Source: Paraburkholderia fungorum
GTDB lineage: Bacteria > Pseudomonadota > Gammaproteobacteria > Burkholderiales > Burkholderiaceae
Direction of reading: 5' to 3'
Assembly: GCF_902833645.1 (NCBI RefSeq)
Contig: NZ_CADFGE010000010.1
Location: forward strand, 274,733-338,732
DNA length: 64,000 nt
Part shown: positions 24,696 to 32,999 of the stretch, piece after piece
Layout of the letters: each line of letters starts with the position of its first letter
Position numbering within the stretch: the first letter of the stretch is position 1
Translations under genes and position numbers: made by a program
Notes under the pieces: generated by a model
The model's input: the letters and a program-made list of their open reading frames with translations, nothing else
Told to the model about the DNA's origin: nothing
Database searches by the model: none

Positions 24696-25643
24696 TCACG
24701 CAGCTACCGCCGCAAGCGATGCCACCGACGGCATCGAAAAATCCAATGCCTGAAGCTGCTGCAACAACGCGCCCGACTGCGCCGGATTCATCGGCGTGAG
24801 CGGTGGGCGCACCCGCGTCCACTCCGGGTCGTGTGCAAAGTGCGCGACGATGCTTTTCAACGCGGGGATCATCGGTTGTGCTTGCACGGCGAGGCGAACC
24901 ATCGCGACCTTGCCTTCCCATATCGCCCTTTCTTCCAGCGTCGCCGCGTTCAGCAGACTCGCGATCGCATGCGGCTGAATATTCGCGGTAGCCGAAATGC
25001 AGCCGGCCGCGCCCAGCGGCAGCGCTTTGCCGAGCAAAGCCTCGGACGCGGGAAACACGGCGAAGCCGGGAAACTTCTCAAGCATCGCCGCGGTGTTGGC
25101 CCAGTCGCCTGAACTGTCCTTGATGCCGACCACGGTTTGCGGATACGCCGCGATCAGCCGCTCGATCAGCGTATGGGTGATCGGCACGCCGGTGAACTGC
25201 GGGATGTGATACAGCAGCACGCGCAACTGATCCGAGCCGACGGCCTGGATCACGTCCGAGTAGTACGCGAACAGGCCGTCGTCGCTGACACCTTTATAGA
25301 AGAACGGCGGCAGCATCAAGGCGCCGGCGCAGCCGGCTTCGGCCGCGTGACGGGTCAAGGCGATCGCGTCAGGCAACGCGCATGCACCGGTGCCGGGCAG
25401 CATCTGGGCGGGGTCGATACCGGCTTCGAGCACCTGATCCAGCAATGTGTGGCGTTCGGCAAGGCTCAGCGAATTCGCTTCGCTATTCGTGCCGAACAGC
25501 GCGAGGCCGGCGCCCTGCCCGACCAGCCACCGGCAAAACGCGACAAAGCGCGCTGCATCGACATCCGGCCCGGCGGTGAACGGCGTAACCACCGGCGCAA
25601 ACACGCGTGGTTTGGCAAAAGCAGATAGACGGCTTACGGACAT
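24696..25643 (-). CDS. Dihydrodipicolinate synthase/N-acetylneuraminate lyase family protein
   Basis: This 315-residue TIM-barrel aldolase-type protein has the Schiff-base Lys in VVGIKDSSGDW and the Tyr in YHIPQFTGVPI. The substrate loop reads GTNSEANSLS instead of the GTTGE of true DapA. With its catabolic neighbours this argues against lysine biosynthesis and for a lyase or aldolase acting on a 2-oxo acid. The ATG at 25643 has AGGAG upstream. It lies 45 bases after the alpha/beta hydrolase gene in the same operon. Confidence 0.87.
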   Translation of the reverse strand: MSVSRLSAFAKPRVFAPVVTPFTAGPDVDAARFVAFCRWLVGQGAGLALFGTNSEANSLSLAERHTLLDQVLEAGIDPAQMLPGTGACALPDAIALTRHAAEAGCAGALMLPPFFYKGVSDDGLFAYYSDVIQAVGSDQLRVLLYHIPQFTGVPITHTLIERLIAAYPQTVVGIKDSSGDWANTAAMLEKFPGFAVFPASEALLGKALPLGAAGCISATANIQPHAIASLLNAATLEERAIWEGKVAMVRLAVQAQPMIPALKSIVAHFAHDPEWTRVRPPLTPMNPAQSGALLQQLQALDFSMPSVASLAAVAA

Positions 25644-25688
25644 GCGGATCTCCTGATTAGCTGGACGGATAGGCGTAGACGTGGACAA

Positions 25689-26645
25689 TCAGGCGCTGAA
25701 AAAATCGAGCATCGCGTCGCCTAACAAGGTCTCGCCCGAATCGAAATGCGCGACCACCGATGTGTGGTTGTGCCGCAGCATCTGCACGAAGCGCGGTGCG
25801 CGTTTGGGCGCGCCGTCGCCGGCACGTTGACGCGCCAGCAGAACGCGCTCGAAGAAAGCCGCGCCGTAAGCGTCCAGATAAGGGTTCTCGTATTCGGCGA
25901 CGACCACCATCAGCGGCGTGTCGAAATGCGCCGCATGGCTCAGCGGCGAGCGCACGGCGTAGCGCGTTTCGTCCGCGCCGAAATAGGCGCGCACACCGGC
26001 TGCGTTCGGGTTATCGGGCCGCACGTCGGCGGCCAGCCGGGCGCTGATCAACACCGCACCGGCGACAGCCGAAGCGCCTTCACGCAGCGCGGCATACAGC
26101 GGATCGCACAGATACGTGGCGACATGCGCACCGCCCGCCGAATGTCCGACCAGAAAGATCCTTTGCGGATTGCCGCCGAAACCGGCGACGTGTTTCTGTG
26201 CCCACGCGAGTGCAGCGGCGACGTCGTCCGCGCCGGCGGGATATGGCGCTTCAGGCGCGAGCCGGTATTCGACGTTCAGCGCGACACAACCCTGCCGGGC
26301 GAACCAGCGCGACACGTTGTCGTAAATGAGTCCGTTGAAGCTCTTGCTGCCGCGCAGGAACGCACCGCCGTGGACGAACAGCATGACATCGGCGTTGCCC
26401 TTCTCCCTCGTTTGCGCACAAGCAAACACATCCAGACGCTGCCGCTCATGGCCACCGTAGGCGATATCGCGCGCCACCTCGAGCGGCTCTCCCGCATCGC
26501 GCGCAGCAGCCACCAGCGGCGAATACGCGGCGATCACCAGGTCGCGATGCGCATTGATATCGCGCCCCCAGACCGGTCCGATCTGCGCAAAGCGCTGCCT
26601 GAGCGTGGCGGAAAGACTGCCCAACGGTTCCTGCAAGGTGTGCAT
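25689..26645 (-). CDS. Alpha/beta hydrolase (HSL/kynurenine formamidase-like)
   Basis: This 318-residue hydrolase has the oxyanion motif FVHGGAFLRG and the nucleophile elbow LVGHSAGGAH. A late His in LRHNHTSVV is the likely third catalytic residue, with the acid probably in VVVAEYENPYLD. HGGxF plus GHSAGG places it in the hormone-sensitive-lipase/arylformamidase type of esterases or amidases. It is the first gene of a two-gene operon with the DapA-family gene, and its promoter region holds GTATAC sites. The substrate is unknown. A formamidase role is possible but the kyn operon lies elsewhere. Confidence 0.85.
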   Translation of the reverse strand: MHTLQEPLGSLSATLRQRFAQIGPVWGRDINAHRDLVIAAYSPLVAAARDAGEPLEVARDIAYGGHERQRLDVFACAQTREKGNADVMLFVHGGAFLRGSKSFNGLIYDNVSRWFARQGCVALNVEYRLAPEAPYPAGADDVAAALAWAQKHVAGFGGNPQRIFLVGHSAGGAHVATYLCDPLYAALREGASAVAGAVLISARLAADVRPDNPNAAGVRAYFGADETRYAVRSPLSHAAHFDTPLMVVVAEYENPYLDAYGAAFFERVLLARQRAGDGAPKRAPRFVQMLRHNHTSVVAHFDSGETLLGDAMLDFFSA

Positions 26646-26732
26646 CGGTGGTCCTCATACAGTGCGGCGGATCGGCGCTAACAACACCGATCCACGTATG
26701 AGAACCATTCTGGTATATCAAATCGTTTTTGT

Positions 26733-26758
26733 GTATACATTTGTTATACGTAGTATAC
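26733..26758. promoter_or_regulatory. GTATAC operator pair between hydrolase and VOC operons
   Basis: GTATAC stands at 26733-26738 and 26753-26758, 20 bases apart, with a related TTATAC at 26744. The sites lie in the divergent region serving the minus-strand hydrolase/DapA-family operon and the plus-strand VOC/dehydrogenase operon. The hexamer is the same as near gntR, so one repressor could control both directions. Confidence 0.6.
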
Positions 26759-26862
26759 CTGGTGAAGTTGCGGACACACTTGATTCAAAGTGACGACAAC
26801 CCTCTCTACGCCGACAGGCGATTCACTCAGCAGAACAACGCAGGACAACCCTAGGAAATCTC

Positions 26863-27291
26863 ATGGACAAGCTCCGCCACATCGCGCTTTCGGTCGAAGA
26901 TCCCGAAGCCGCCGCGCAATTCTTCGAACAGGCATTCGGCATGCGCCGCGCCGGCAACGCGATGCGCGGCATCTATATGACGGACGGCACGATGAACGTG
27001 GCGCTCCTCAACTTCAAGGACGAGACCGTTCCCGGTTACGCGGGGCTGAAGGACGTGCGCGGCGTGATTCACTTCGGCATGTGGGTGGACAGCGTCGAAG
27101 ACACCGCGGCGCGCGTGGTCGCGGCGGGCGGCACGTATCTGACGGGACGCCACGAGAAAGATCCGAACGTGTTCTACGAAGTGAAATACCGCATGCCCGA
27201 CGGCACCGTGTTCGACATCACCGAAAACGGCTGGAAAGGTGCGGTGAAGGAAGTCGCGCCTGCCGCACAAGCCGCCGATCCACAAGCATGA
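26863..27291 (+). CDS. VOC-superfamily protein, glyoxalase-like
   Basis: This 142-residue single VOC-domain protein starts MDKLRHIALSVEDPEAAAQF and has candidate metal residues His6, the His in VIHFGMWVD and the Asp or Glu in VFDITENG. It overlaps the following dehydrogenase gene by ATGA, so the two are coupled. Glyoxalase-type isomerase, lyase or dioxygenase activity is possible. It differs from the other VOC gene at 20943 in size and lacks the Ala/Ser tail. Confidence 0.82.
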   Translation: MDKLRHIALSVEDPEAAAQFFEQAFGMRRAGNAMRGIYMTDGTMNVALLNFKDETVPGYAGLKDVRGVIHFGMWVDSVEDTAARVVAAGGTYLTGRHEKDPNVFYEVKYRMPDGTVFDITENGWKGAVKEVAPAAQAADPQA

Positions 27292-28268
27292 GCGCGCCTG
27301 TCAGCGCCAACGTCAACGAGAGCGCGAGCAGCACGCATGTGCTCGCGCTGATCGCACTGCCGGACGCGACACTGGATGCGCTGCGGCGCGGCTATACGCT
27401 TCACTATCATCCCGACGGGTGGGACGCGGCCTTGTCGGCCGAGGTCGATCCGGCGAACCTGCGCGCGGTGGTAACCAACGGCTCGACCGGCTTATCCGCT
27501 GCGCAGATGGCCGCGCTGCCCGCGCTGGAGATCGTCAGCGCGTTCGGCGCCGGCTACGAGAACGTCGACGTGGCCGCCGCCACGCGGCGCGGCATCGTGG
27601 TAACCCATGCACCCGGCGCGAATGCGGCGACCGTCGCCGATCACGCAATCGGTCTGCTGCTCGCGCTCGCACGCGGCTATGCGCCGCTCACCGACGCGGT
27701 GCGTGCCGGGCGTTGGCAGGCCTCGCGTGCCGAGCGGCCCACCTTGACGGGTGCACGCCTCGGGCTGCTTGGAATGGGGCGCATCGGCCGGCTAATCGCG
27801 GCGCGCGCGCAGGGCTTCGACATGACGCTCGGCTATCACGGACGCCGGCCGCACGCCGACGCGCCGGGCCGCTATTACGCGGAGCTCATCGAACTGGCCG
27901 CCGACAGCGATTTTCTCGTCATCGCCTGCAACGGTGGCGCCGCGACCCGGCATCTGGTCGATCGCGAGGTGCTGCAAGCGCTGGGGCCGAACGGCTACGT
28001 GGTGAATGTGTCGCGCGGGTCCGTGCTCGACACGCAAGCGTTGATCGACGCGCTCGCTCACGCCGCGATCGCCGGTGCCGGGCTCGACGTGATCGAAGAC
28101 GAACCCGAGGTGCCGGCCGCCCTGCTCGATCATCCCGGTGTGTTGATCACCCCGCACATCGCGGGCCGCTCGCCCGCTTCATTGATTGCGCAGCGAGACG
28201 CGCTACTCGCCAGTCTGTCCCAGCACTTCGCACGCGCTCCCATCGAATTCGCGGTACGCGCGGCCTGA
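27288..28268 (+). CDS. D-isomer-specific 2-hydroxyacid dehydrogenase
   Basis: This 326-residue NAD(P)-dependent oxidoreductase has the Rossmann motif GLLGMGRIGRLIAARA, the NVSRGSVLDT region and PHIAGRS at the C-terminal active-site His. It resembles hydroxypyruvate/glyoxylate reductases (GhrB type). The ATG at 27288 overlaps the VOC stop by four bases. With the FAH and DapA-family enzymes it suggests that a 2-oxo acid is reduced, or a 2-hydroxy acid oxidised, at the end of the pathway. Confidence 0.9.
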   Translation: MSAPVSANVNESASSTHVLALIALPDATLDALRRGYTLHYHPDGWDAALSAEVDPANLRAVVTNGSTGLSAAQMAALPALEIVSAFGAGYENVDVAAATRRGIVVTHAPGANAATVADHAIGLLLALARGYAPLTDAVRAGRWQASRAERPTLTGARLGLLGMGRIGRLIAARAQGFDMTLGYHGRRPHADAPGRYYAELIELAADSDFLVIACNGGAATRHLVDREVLQALGPNGYVVNVSRGSVLDTQALIDALAHAAIAGAGLDVIEDEPEVPAALLDHPGVLITPHIAGRSPASLIAQRDALLASLSQHFARAPIEFAVRAA

Positions 28269-28459
28269 AAACGTGGCGGCGCAGCGTCGCGCCGCCACCT
28301 GATGCTGCATTGCTGTCCCGCTGTCGTCCCACTGTCGTCCTGTTGCCGTCCTGTTGCCGTCCTGTTGTTGCCTCATCGCCGTCCCGCCGGTGTTCTGCTG
28401 ATGTCCCGTTGCAATCTCGCTGTGCTCTCGCTGTTCCCAACCGCATAAGAGGATCCGCC

Positions 28460-29485
28460 ATGAACGTTCGATCGCTGGGCGCGCTCGCGCTCAGTTGCGC
28501 CGCCGCATGGGGACTTGCGTCCCATGCCGTCAAAGCGCAAACCTCCGTCACCCTGTATGGACTCGTCGGGCTCGATGTCGCCAGCACCAAACGGAGCAAC
28601 GGGCCGTCCGCCGCCATCGCCGAACAGAGCCCGGGATTGACGGCACCTTACTGGGGCATCCGCGTCAACGAGGAACTCGGCGCCGGCTATCGCGCGATCG
28701 CCGTGCTGGAAAGCTTCTTCCAGCCGACGAACGGCGGCATCGGCCGCACCGCCGCCGATCCGTTCTGGGGACGCAATTCATACGTGGGTATCGCGGGGCC
28801 GTTCGGACGCGTGACGCTCGGCCGGCATACCAATCTGCTCTACCTTGCCGAGCAGGCGGTCAATCCGTTTCAGGCCTCGATCCTGTTCTCGCCACTGGTC
28901 ATGCAAACCTTCACCGCGCCTTACGGCGGTGCGCTTGCGGGCGATACCGTCTGGAACAACGGCATTCAGTACACCAGCCCCAACCTGAACGGACTGACCA
29001 CCACCGCGGTGTATGCGCCTGGCGGTTTCGCGGGTGCGAACGGCACGTACAACGCCGCGCTCTCGACCCTCTATGCAGGCGGCTCGCTCACCGCTGTCGC
29101 GACCGTACAACGCACACGGGTGGTCGCCGGTGTGGCGTCGCCGACACAGAACGCGTACCTCGTCGGCGCCGCCTATGATTTTTCGCTCTTCAAACTGTAC
29201 GGCGCGCTGCAAGGTCTGCGTACCGATGCGGCCGACATCGGCGCACACACCTACGAAGCCGGTCTCTCGGTTCCGCTGACCTCGCAACTCAGCGCACTCG
29301 CCGAATGGTCGTACACCCGCCGCAGCGCGCCGAAGAACGCCGTCACCGGCCGCAATACGGGCTCCGCGGGCCTCGACTACTTCCTCTCCAAACGCACCGA
29401 TCTTTACCTGGTAAGCGTCTACGACAAGCTTTCCGGTTCTGGGACCGCAATGACCTATGCAGCCGGAATCAGGCATCTGTTTTGA
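28460..29485 (+). CDS. Gram-negative general porin, Burkholderia type
   Basis: This 341-residue outer-membrane porin has a signal peptide (cleavage near SHAVKAQ), SVTLYGLVGLDVAST as first strand, FGRVTLGRHTNLLY as the conserved loop strand and a C-terminal GIRHLF ending in Phe. A purine-rich AAGAGGA ribosome-binding site precedes the ATG. It follows the dehydrogenase gene after 191 bases that hold a degenerate CTGTYGTCC-like repeat (about 28313-28380). It probably lets the catabolic substrate cross the outer membrane. Confidence 0.93.
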   Translation: MNVRSLGALALSCAAAWGLASHAVKAQTSVTLYGLVGLDVASTKRSNGPSAAIAEQSPGLTAPYWGIRVNEELGAGYRAIAVLESFFQPTNGGIGRTAADPFWGRNSYVGIAGPFGRVTLGRHTNLLYLAEQAVNPFQASILFSPLVMQTFTAPYGGALAGDTVWNNGIQYTSPNLNGLTTTAVYAPGGFAGANGTYNAALSTLYAGGSLTAVATVQRTRVVAGVASPTQNAYLVGAAYDFSLFKLYGALQGLRTDAADIGAHTYEAGLSVPLTSQLSALAEWSYTRRSAPKNAVTGRNTGSAGLDYFLSKRTDLYLVSVYDKLSGSGTAMTYAAGIRHLF

Positions 29486-29573
29486 CGCGCGATGCCATCA
29501 GGGTCAACCCGCTATAACTAAACCGCTGTTTTGTATAAAAAAATAAAGCTCGGAATCCAAATTTTGCCGTGGG

Positions 29574-29599
29574 TATAATTTTCTTCAGTTTGTGTATAC
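29574..29599 (+). promoter_or_regulatory. -10 element with downstream GTATAC operator upstream of porin gene
   Basis: A perfect TATAAT lies at 29574-29579 and a GTATAC hexamer at 29594-29599, where the transcript would start or just past it. No strong -35 is seen. A repressor bound at the hexamer would block initiation, which fits control of the porin-LVIVD genes by the GntR regulator. Confidence 0.55.
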
Positions 29600-29688
29600 A
29601 CGACGAAAAAGGATGTAACCGCGGCTGTCGCGCGCGACGACAGCACTCTCACTCACTCGAAAAAAACAACGATCGGTTTGGAGACTGA

Positions 29689-30729
29689 ATGAAAAAGAAA
29701 GCACTCGTGTCCGGCGCCGTCATGCTTGCATGCGCCGGAGCACACGCGCAGTCGAGCGTCTGGCTGTCGGGCTATGTCGATATGAACATCGAACATCTGA
29801 TCTCGTCCGGTTCCGGCGGAAACGTGACCCGCATGTCGAGCGGCGGCCTGAACAACTCACGCTTCAACTTGAGCGGCGTCGAAGATCTGGGCGGCGGCAA
29901 CAAGGCCGTGTTCACCGTCGAGCCGATGTTCTCCGCCAACACCGGCGTGCAGTCGACGCAGTTCCGCCAGTCGTTCGTGGGCCTGAAAGGCAACTGGGGT
30001 GAAGTGACGATGGGCCGGCAGTTCACGCCCTCGTACTGGATTGCGGGCTACGCCGATCCGAGCTGGGCCGCCGACTTCAGTATGGTCAACAACATGGAGT
30101 TCTTCTACGCGTCGTATCGCGTGGATAACGCGATCCAGTACAAGACGCCGAGCTTCTACGGCTTCACCGGCCGGATCATGGCGACCACCGGCGTGGGCGA
30201 CAGTACGCGCGCGGGGCGTTTCCTGAGCACCAGTATCGAATATCGGCACGGACCGGTTTTCCTCGGCGCCGTGAGCGAGTTGCAATACACGCGCGATATT
30301 TTCAAGTCCTCGCAGATTCATTCGTCGCGCGACAACTATTTCTCCGCCGTCTACAAGTTCGGCGGTTTCGAGCCGACGTTTATCTATCACACGTACAACG
30401 GCTACTACGCGTATCCGCCTTACGTGGCCTTCAATTCGCAAGGGTGGGACGCACAGATCGGCGCGCGCTGGAACATCGACGGGCGCAATCGTCTGTACGT
30501 GAGCGTGGTGCATCGTCACGACGACAACAACACCAGCATTTCCAGCGCGACCGGTGGCGTGATTGGCTACATCTACGGTTTGTCGAAACGGACCGACCTG
30601 TATGCGACTTTCGCGCACGTGACGCATCAGCATGATGTGCCTGTTCCCTATCCGGTCACGTTCCAGGTGTATCCGAACGGCGGACAGAATCCGAGCGGCT
30701 TCCAGTTCGGGATTCGTCACGCGTTCTAA
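29689..30729 (+). CDS. Gram-negative porin
   Basis: This 346-residue porin has a signal peptide (MKKKALVSGAVMLACAGAHA) and begins QSSVWLSGYVDMNIEHLIS. It contains NNSRFNLSGVEDLGGGNKAVF and WGEVTMGRQF, both typical of the family, and ends FGIRHAF. It is closer in form to the porin genes at 60055 and 62146 than to the one at 28460. It is followed after 19 bases by the LVIVD gene, probably in one transcript controlled at the promoter at 29574. Confidence 0.93.
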   Translation: MKKKALVSGAVMLACAGAHAQSSVWLSGYVDMNIEHLISSGSGGNVTRMSSGGLNNSRFNLSGVEDLGGGNKAVFTVEPMFSANTGVQSTQFRQSFVGLKGNWGEVTMGRQFTPSYWIAGYADPSWAADFSMVNNMEFFYASYRVDNAIQYKTPSFYGFTGRIMATTGVGDSTRAGRFLSTSIEYRHGPVFLGAVSELQYTRDIFKSSQIHSSRDNYFSAVYKFGGFEPTFIYHTYNGYYAYPPYVAFNSQGWDAQIGARWNIDGRNRLYVSVVHRHDDNNTSISSATGGVIGYIYGLSKRTDLYATFAHVTHQHDVPVPYPVTFQVYPNGGQNPSGFQFGIRHAF

Positions 30730-30748
30730 TATAAAAAGGAGGAAGCCA

Positions 30749-32542
30749 ATGCTTCGCAAACGCAATTTCAAATCCACTCTCGCAACAGGCGTCCTGTTGA
30801 CGTTCGTGTCCGCGGCGGCTTGTGCCGCCACGGAAAATGCGCCGGCCGCGTCGGCGCCGGACGCTGCGGCATCGGCTGCACAAGTGACGCCCGGTACGCC
30901 GAATGTCAAGGATCCCTACCTTGCCCAGTGGCTGCGCCTGACGCCCGATCGCCGGCCTGCCCCGCTCAAGCCGGGCGTCGACTACGGGATGGACCCGGCA
31001 ACCGGCCAGTTCGTATGGCCGAAGGCCACTCCTGAAGTGCATCAGGGCCAGCACTTCCCGGGGGAAATGACCACATGGGACAAGAAGAGCTATGCCAAGG
31101 ACGTCAAGGTTCTGGCCTTCTACCCTCTTGTCGACTCGCCCTTCCACGCCTGGAACAATATCGCCGACTTCAACGGCCGCCGTTACCTCTATATCCACGA
31201 TCGCGACTATATGCGGATCATGGACGTCACCGATCCCGCCAACGGCAAGATCGTGTTTTCGCAGGGCGGCACGTGGGGACCGAAGGGACCGACCGAGAAG
31301 TTCGATCCGAACAACGTGCATGACTATCTCGGCGGCGCCACGATCGTATGGAGCAAGAAGCTCGGCAAGCCCGTGCTGGTTGCCTCGTTCGAAATTGGCC
31401 GCTACGGTCTGATGACCGACAAGAGCGAGCAGCCGGATAAGGTTGAAGCGCAGCGCCACTACAACTCGCTCAAGGGCTTCAAGGTCTTCGAAATGGACGG
31501 CCCGCTGCCGAGCCAATGGAAGCTGATCGCCACGCGCACGACCGACTACAAGCATCCCGATGCGCCGGTCGGCCAGCAGCAGGGTTCGGGCTCGCTTGAC
31601 GCGCCGGAATATTACGGCGGCAAGTACATGATCCTGTCGGCCGCGCCGGATGACAGCTACGCGCTGACCGAGTACCCGAACTATCTGTATTCGCCGGGTT
31701 ATCAGGTTTGGGACATGTCGGACCCCGCCGATCCGAAGTTCGTCTCGCAGATCTCGGTGCCGGGACAGAAAGTCGGCAATGAAGCTGACGAGCAGGCTTA
31801 TCTGCTGAACCCGCGCGCCGGCAATCGCACTTCGTGGATGGGTTCACGGATTCCAATCTTCTTGCCCAAGCCTTTGGAACAAGGCGGCAAGATTGGTTTC
31901 GGCGCGATGGGCGGTCTGGGTCTTTATTCATTCGACCTGTCCAATCCGGCGCAGCCGAAGATTCTTGGCAACGTGAATACGGCGCCGAGCTTTGCGGGTA
32001 CCGAGTACGACAATGCCGACGTCAGCCAGTACGAACGCACGGGCTTCGTGCTGACGAGTGGTTATCCGATGAACCGCGATTGCTACGAGCCGTACAAGGA
32101 CATTTTCGTCGTCGATGCTCGCGATCCGTCGCATCTGAAGGTAGCGGGCAAGCTGCCGCAGCCGACACCGCCTGAGGGTGCGCCGTTCACGAGTTTCTGC
32201 CAGCGTGGCGGCAACTTCGGTCCTAAGCGTTCGAACGCGATTGGTCAGCCGGGTGGTGCGCGTCAGGGTGTGATTCCGTATTCGTTCTATAACGCCGGCG
32301 TGCAGATTTTCGACGTACGCAATCCGGAGAAGCCGACTATCGCCGGGTATTTTGTGCCGGCGTTGGCGGACGAGAGCGAGCTGCCGAGTTATACCCTCGG
32401 CAAGGGTGTGCTGGCGATTTATACCGAGTATGACCGCAACATCATTTGGGCCTTTACGGAGAATGGGGCGTATGCATTGTCGACGCCGTTGCTGGGTAAG
32501 CCGGTGATTGGCGCGCCGTCCAAACCGTGGCCGCCGCGGTGA
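30749..32542 (+). CDS. LVIVD-repeat periplasmic beta-propeller protein
   Basis: This 597-residue exported protein has a signal peptide (LLTFVSAAACAA), an N-terminal segment of about 100 residues, and repeats of the LVIVD type. Examples are YLYIHDRDYMRIMDVTDPAN, YQVWDMSDPADPKFVSQI, LYSFDLSNPAQPKILGNV, DIFVVDARDPSHLKVAGKL and VQIFDVRNPEKPTIAGYF. These predict a beta-propeller. A strong AAGGAGG ribosome-binding site precedes the ATG. Position after a porin and before a cytochrome c suggests a periplasmic step in use of the imported compound. No catalytic residue is known for this family. Confidence 0.85.
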   Translation: MLRKRNFKSTLATGVLLTFVSAAACAATENAPAASAPDAAASAAQVTPGTPNVKDPYLAQWLRLTPDRRPAPLKPGVDYGMDPATGQFVWPKATPEVHQGQHFPGEMTTWDKKSYAKDVKVLAFYPLVDSPFHAWNNIADFNGRRYLYIHDRDYMRIMDVTDPANGKIVFSQGGTWGPKGPTEKFDPNNVHDYLGGATIVWSKKLGKPVLVASFEIGRYGLMTDKSEQPDKVEAQRHYNSLKGFKVFEMDGPLPSQWKLIATRTTDYKHPDAPVGQQQGSGSLDAPEYYGGKYMILSAAPDDSYALTEYPNYLYSPGYQVWDMSDPADPKFVSQISVPGQKVGNEADEQAYLLNPRAGNRTSWMGSRIPIFLPKPLEQGGKIGFGAMGGLGLYSFDLSNPAQPKILGNVNTAPSFAGTEYDNADVSQYERTGFVLTSGYPMNRDCYEPYKDIFVVDARDPSHLKVAGKLPQPTPPEGAPFTSFCQRGGNFGPKRSNAIGQPGGARQGVIPYSFYNAGVQIFDVRNPEKPTIAGYFVPALADESELPSYTLGKGVLAIYTEYDRNIIWAFTENGAYALSTPLLGKPVIGAPSKPWPPR

Positions 32543-32590
32543 TGCGATTGGGTTTGTTTCTTTTCTCTTGATGATTTGTCGAGCGCTTTG

Positions 32591-32630
32591 CCCTGCCGGT
32601 GGTTTTCGCCGGCGGGGTTTTTTGTTTTTT
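32591..32630 (+). terminator. Rho-independent terminator between LVIVD and cytochrome c genes
   Basis: An 11-base stem (32591-32601 with 32607-32617, two G-U pairs) and a TTTT-containing loop are followed by a T-rich run to 32630. It ends only 14 bases before the cytochrome c start. Confidence 0.85.
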
Positions 32631-32644
32631 ACTGGAGTGGGATT

Positions 32645-32980
32645 GTGAGAGGAATGGTTTTTGTTGCTGCGCTGGCTGGGGTTTTGGGTGGGAGTTCGTT
32701 TGCTGCGACGCCCGGAGGTGGGATTGGTATTGCGAGTGGGGTTTCTGCTAGCGAGCAGACTTGCCGCGCTTGTCACTCGATTGACACGACCAAGGTCGGG
32801 CCGCCGTTTCGGGCTATCGCGGAGCGATATCGGGGGGAGTCTGATGCGGTCGCGAAGCTGAAGAAGAGTATGTTGGAGGGGAGTTCCGGGAAGTGGGGTA
32901 CAGGGGCCGCGATGCCGGCCAATGCGATTTCGGATGCTGACGCTGAGAGGTTTGCTCGGTGGATTTTGGGGATTAAATAA
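32645..32980 (+). CDS. Small periplasmic class I cytochrome c
   Basis: This 111-residue protein has a signal peptide (MVFVAALAGVLGGSSFAA) and a single haem site CRACH (Cys40, Cys43, His44), with Met90 in GAAMPAN as the expected sixth ligand. The size fits cytochrome c551/c552-type electron carriers. The GTG at 32645 has GGAG about 9 bases upstream; an ATG three codons later would have a crowded site. Codon use is plainer and richer in GGG and GTT than in neighbouring genes. It probably accepts electrons from a periplasmic dehydrogenase. Confidence 0.85.
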   Translation: MRGMVFVAALAGVLGGSSFAATPGGGIGIASGVSASEQTCRACHSIDTTKVGPPFRAIAERYRGESDAVAKLKKSMLEGSSGKWGTGAAMPANAISDADAERFARWILGIK

Positions 32981-32999
32981 GGAGCCTGCTCGGCGGGTT

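Noticed and set aside
24696..25643. Lysine-biosynthetic dapA
   Set aside because: The GTTGE loop is altered and the gene sits in a catabolic operon with a hydrolase and GntR-type operators.
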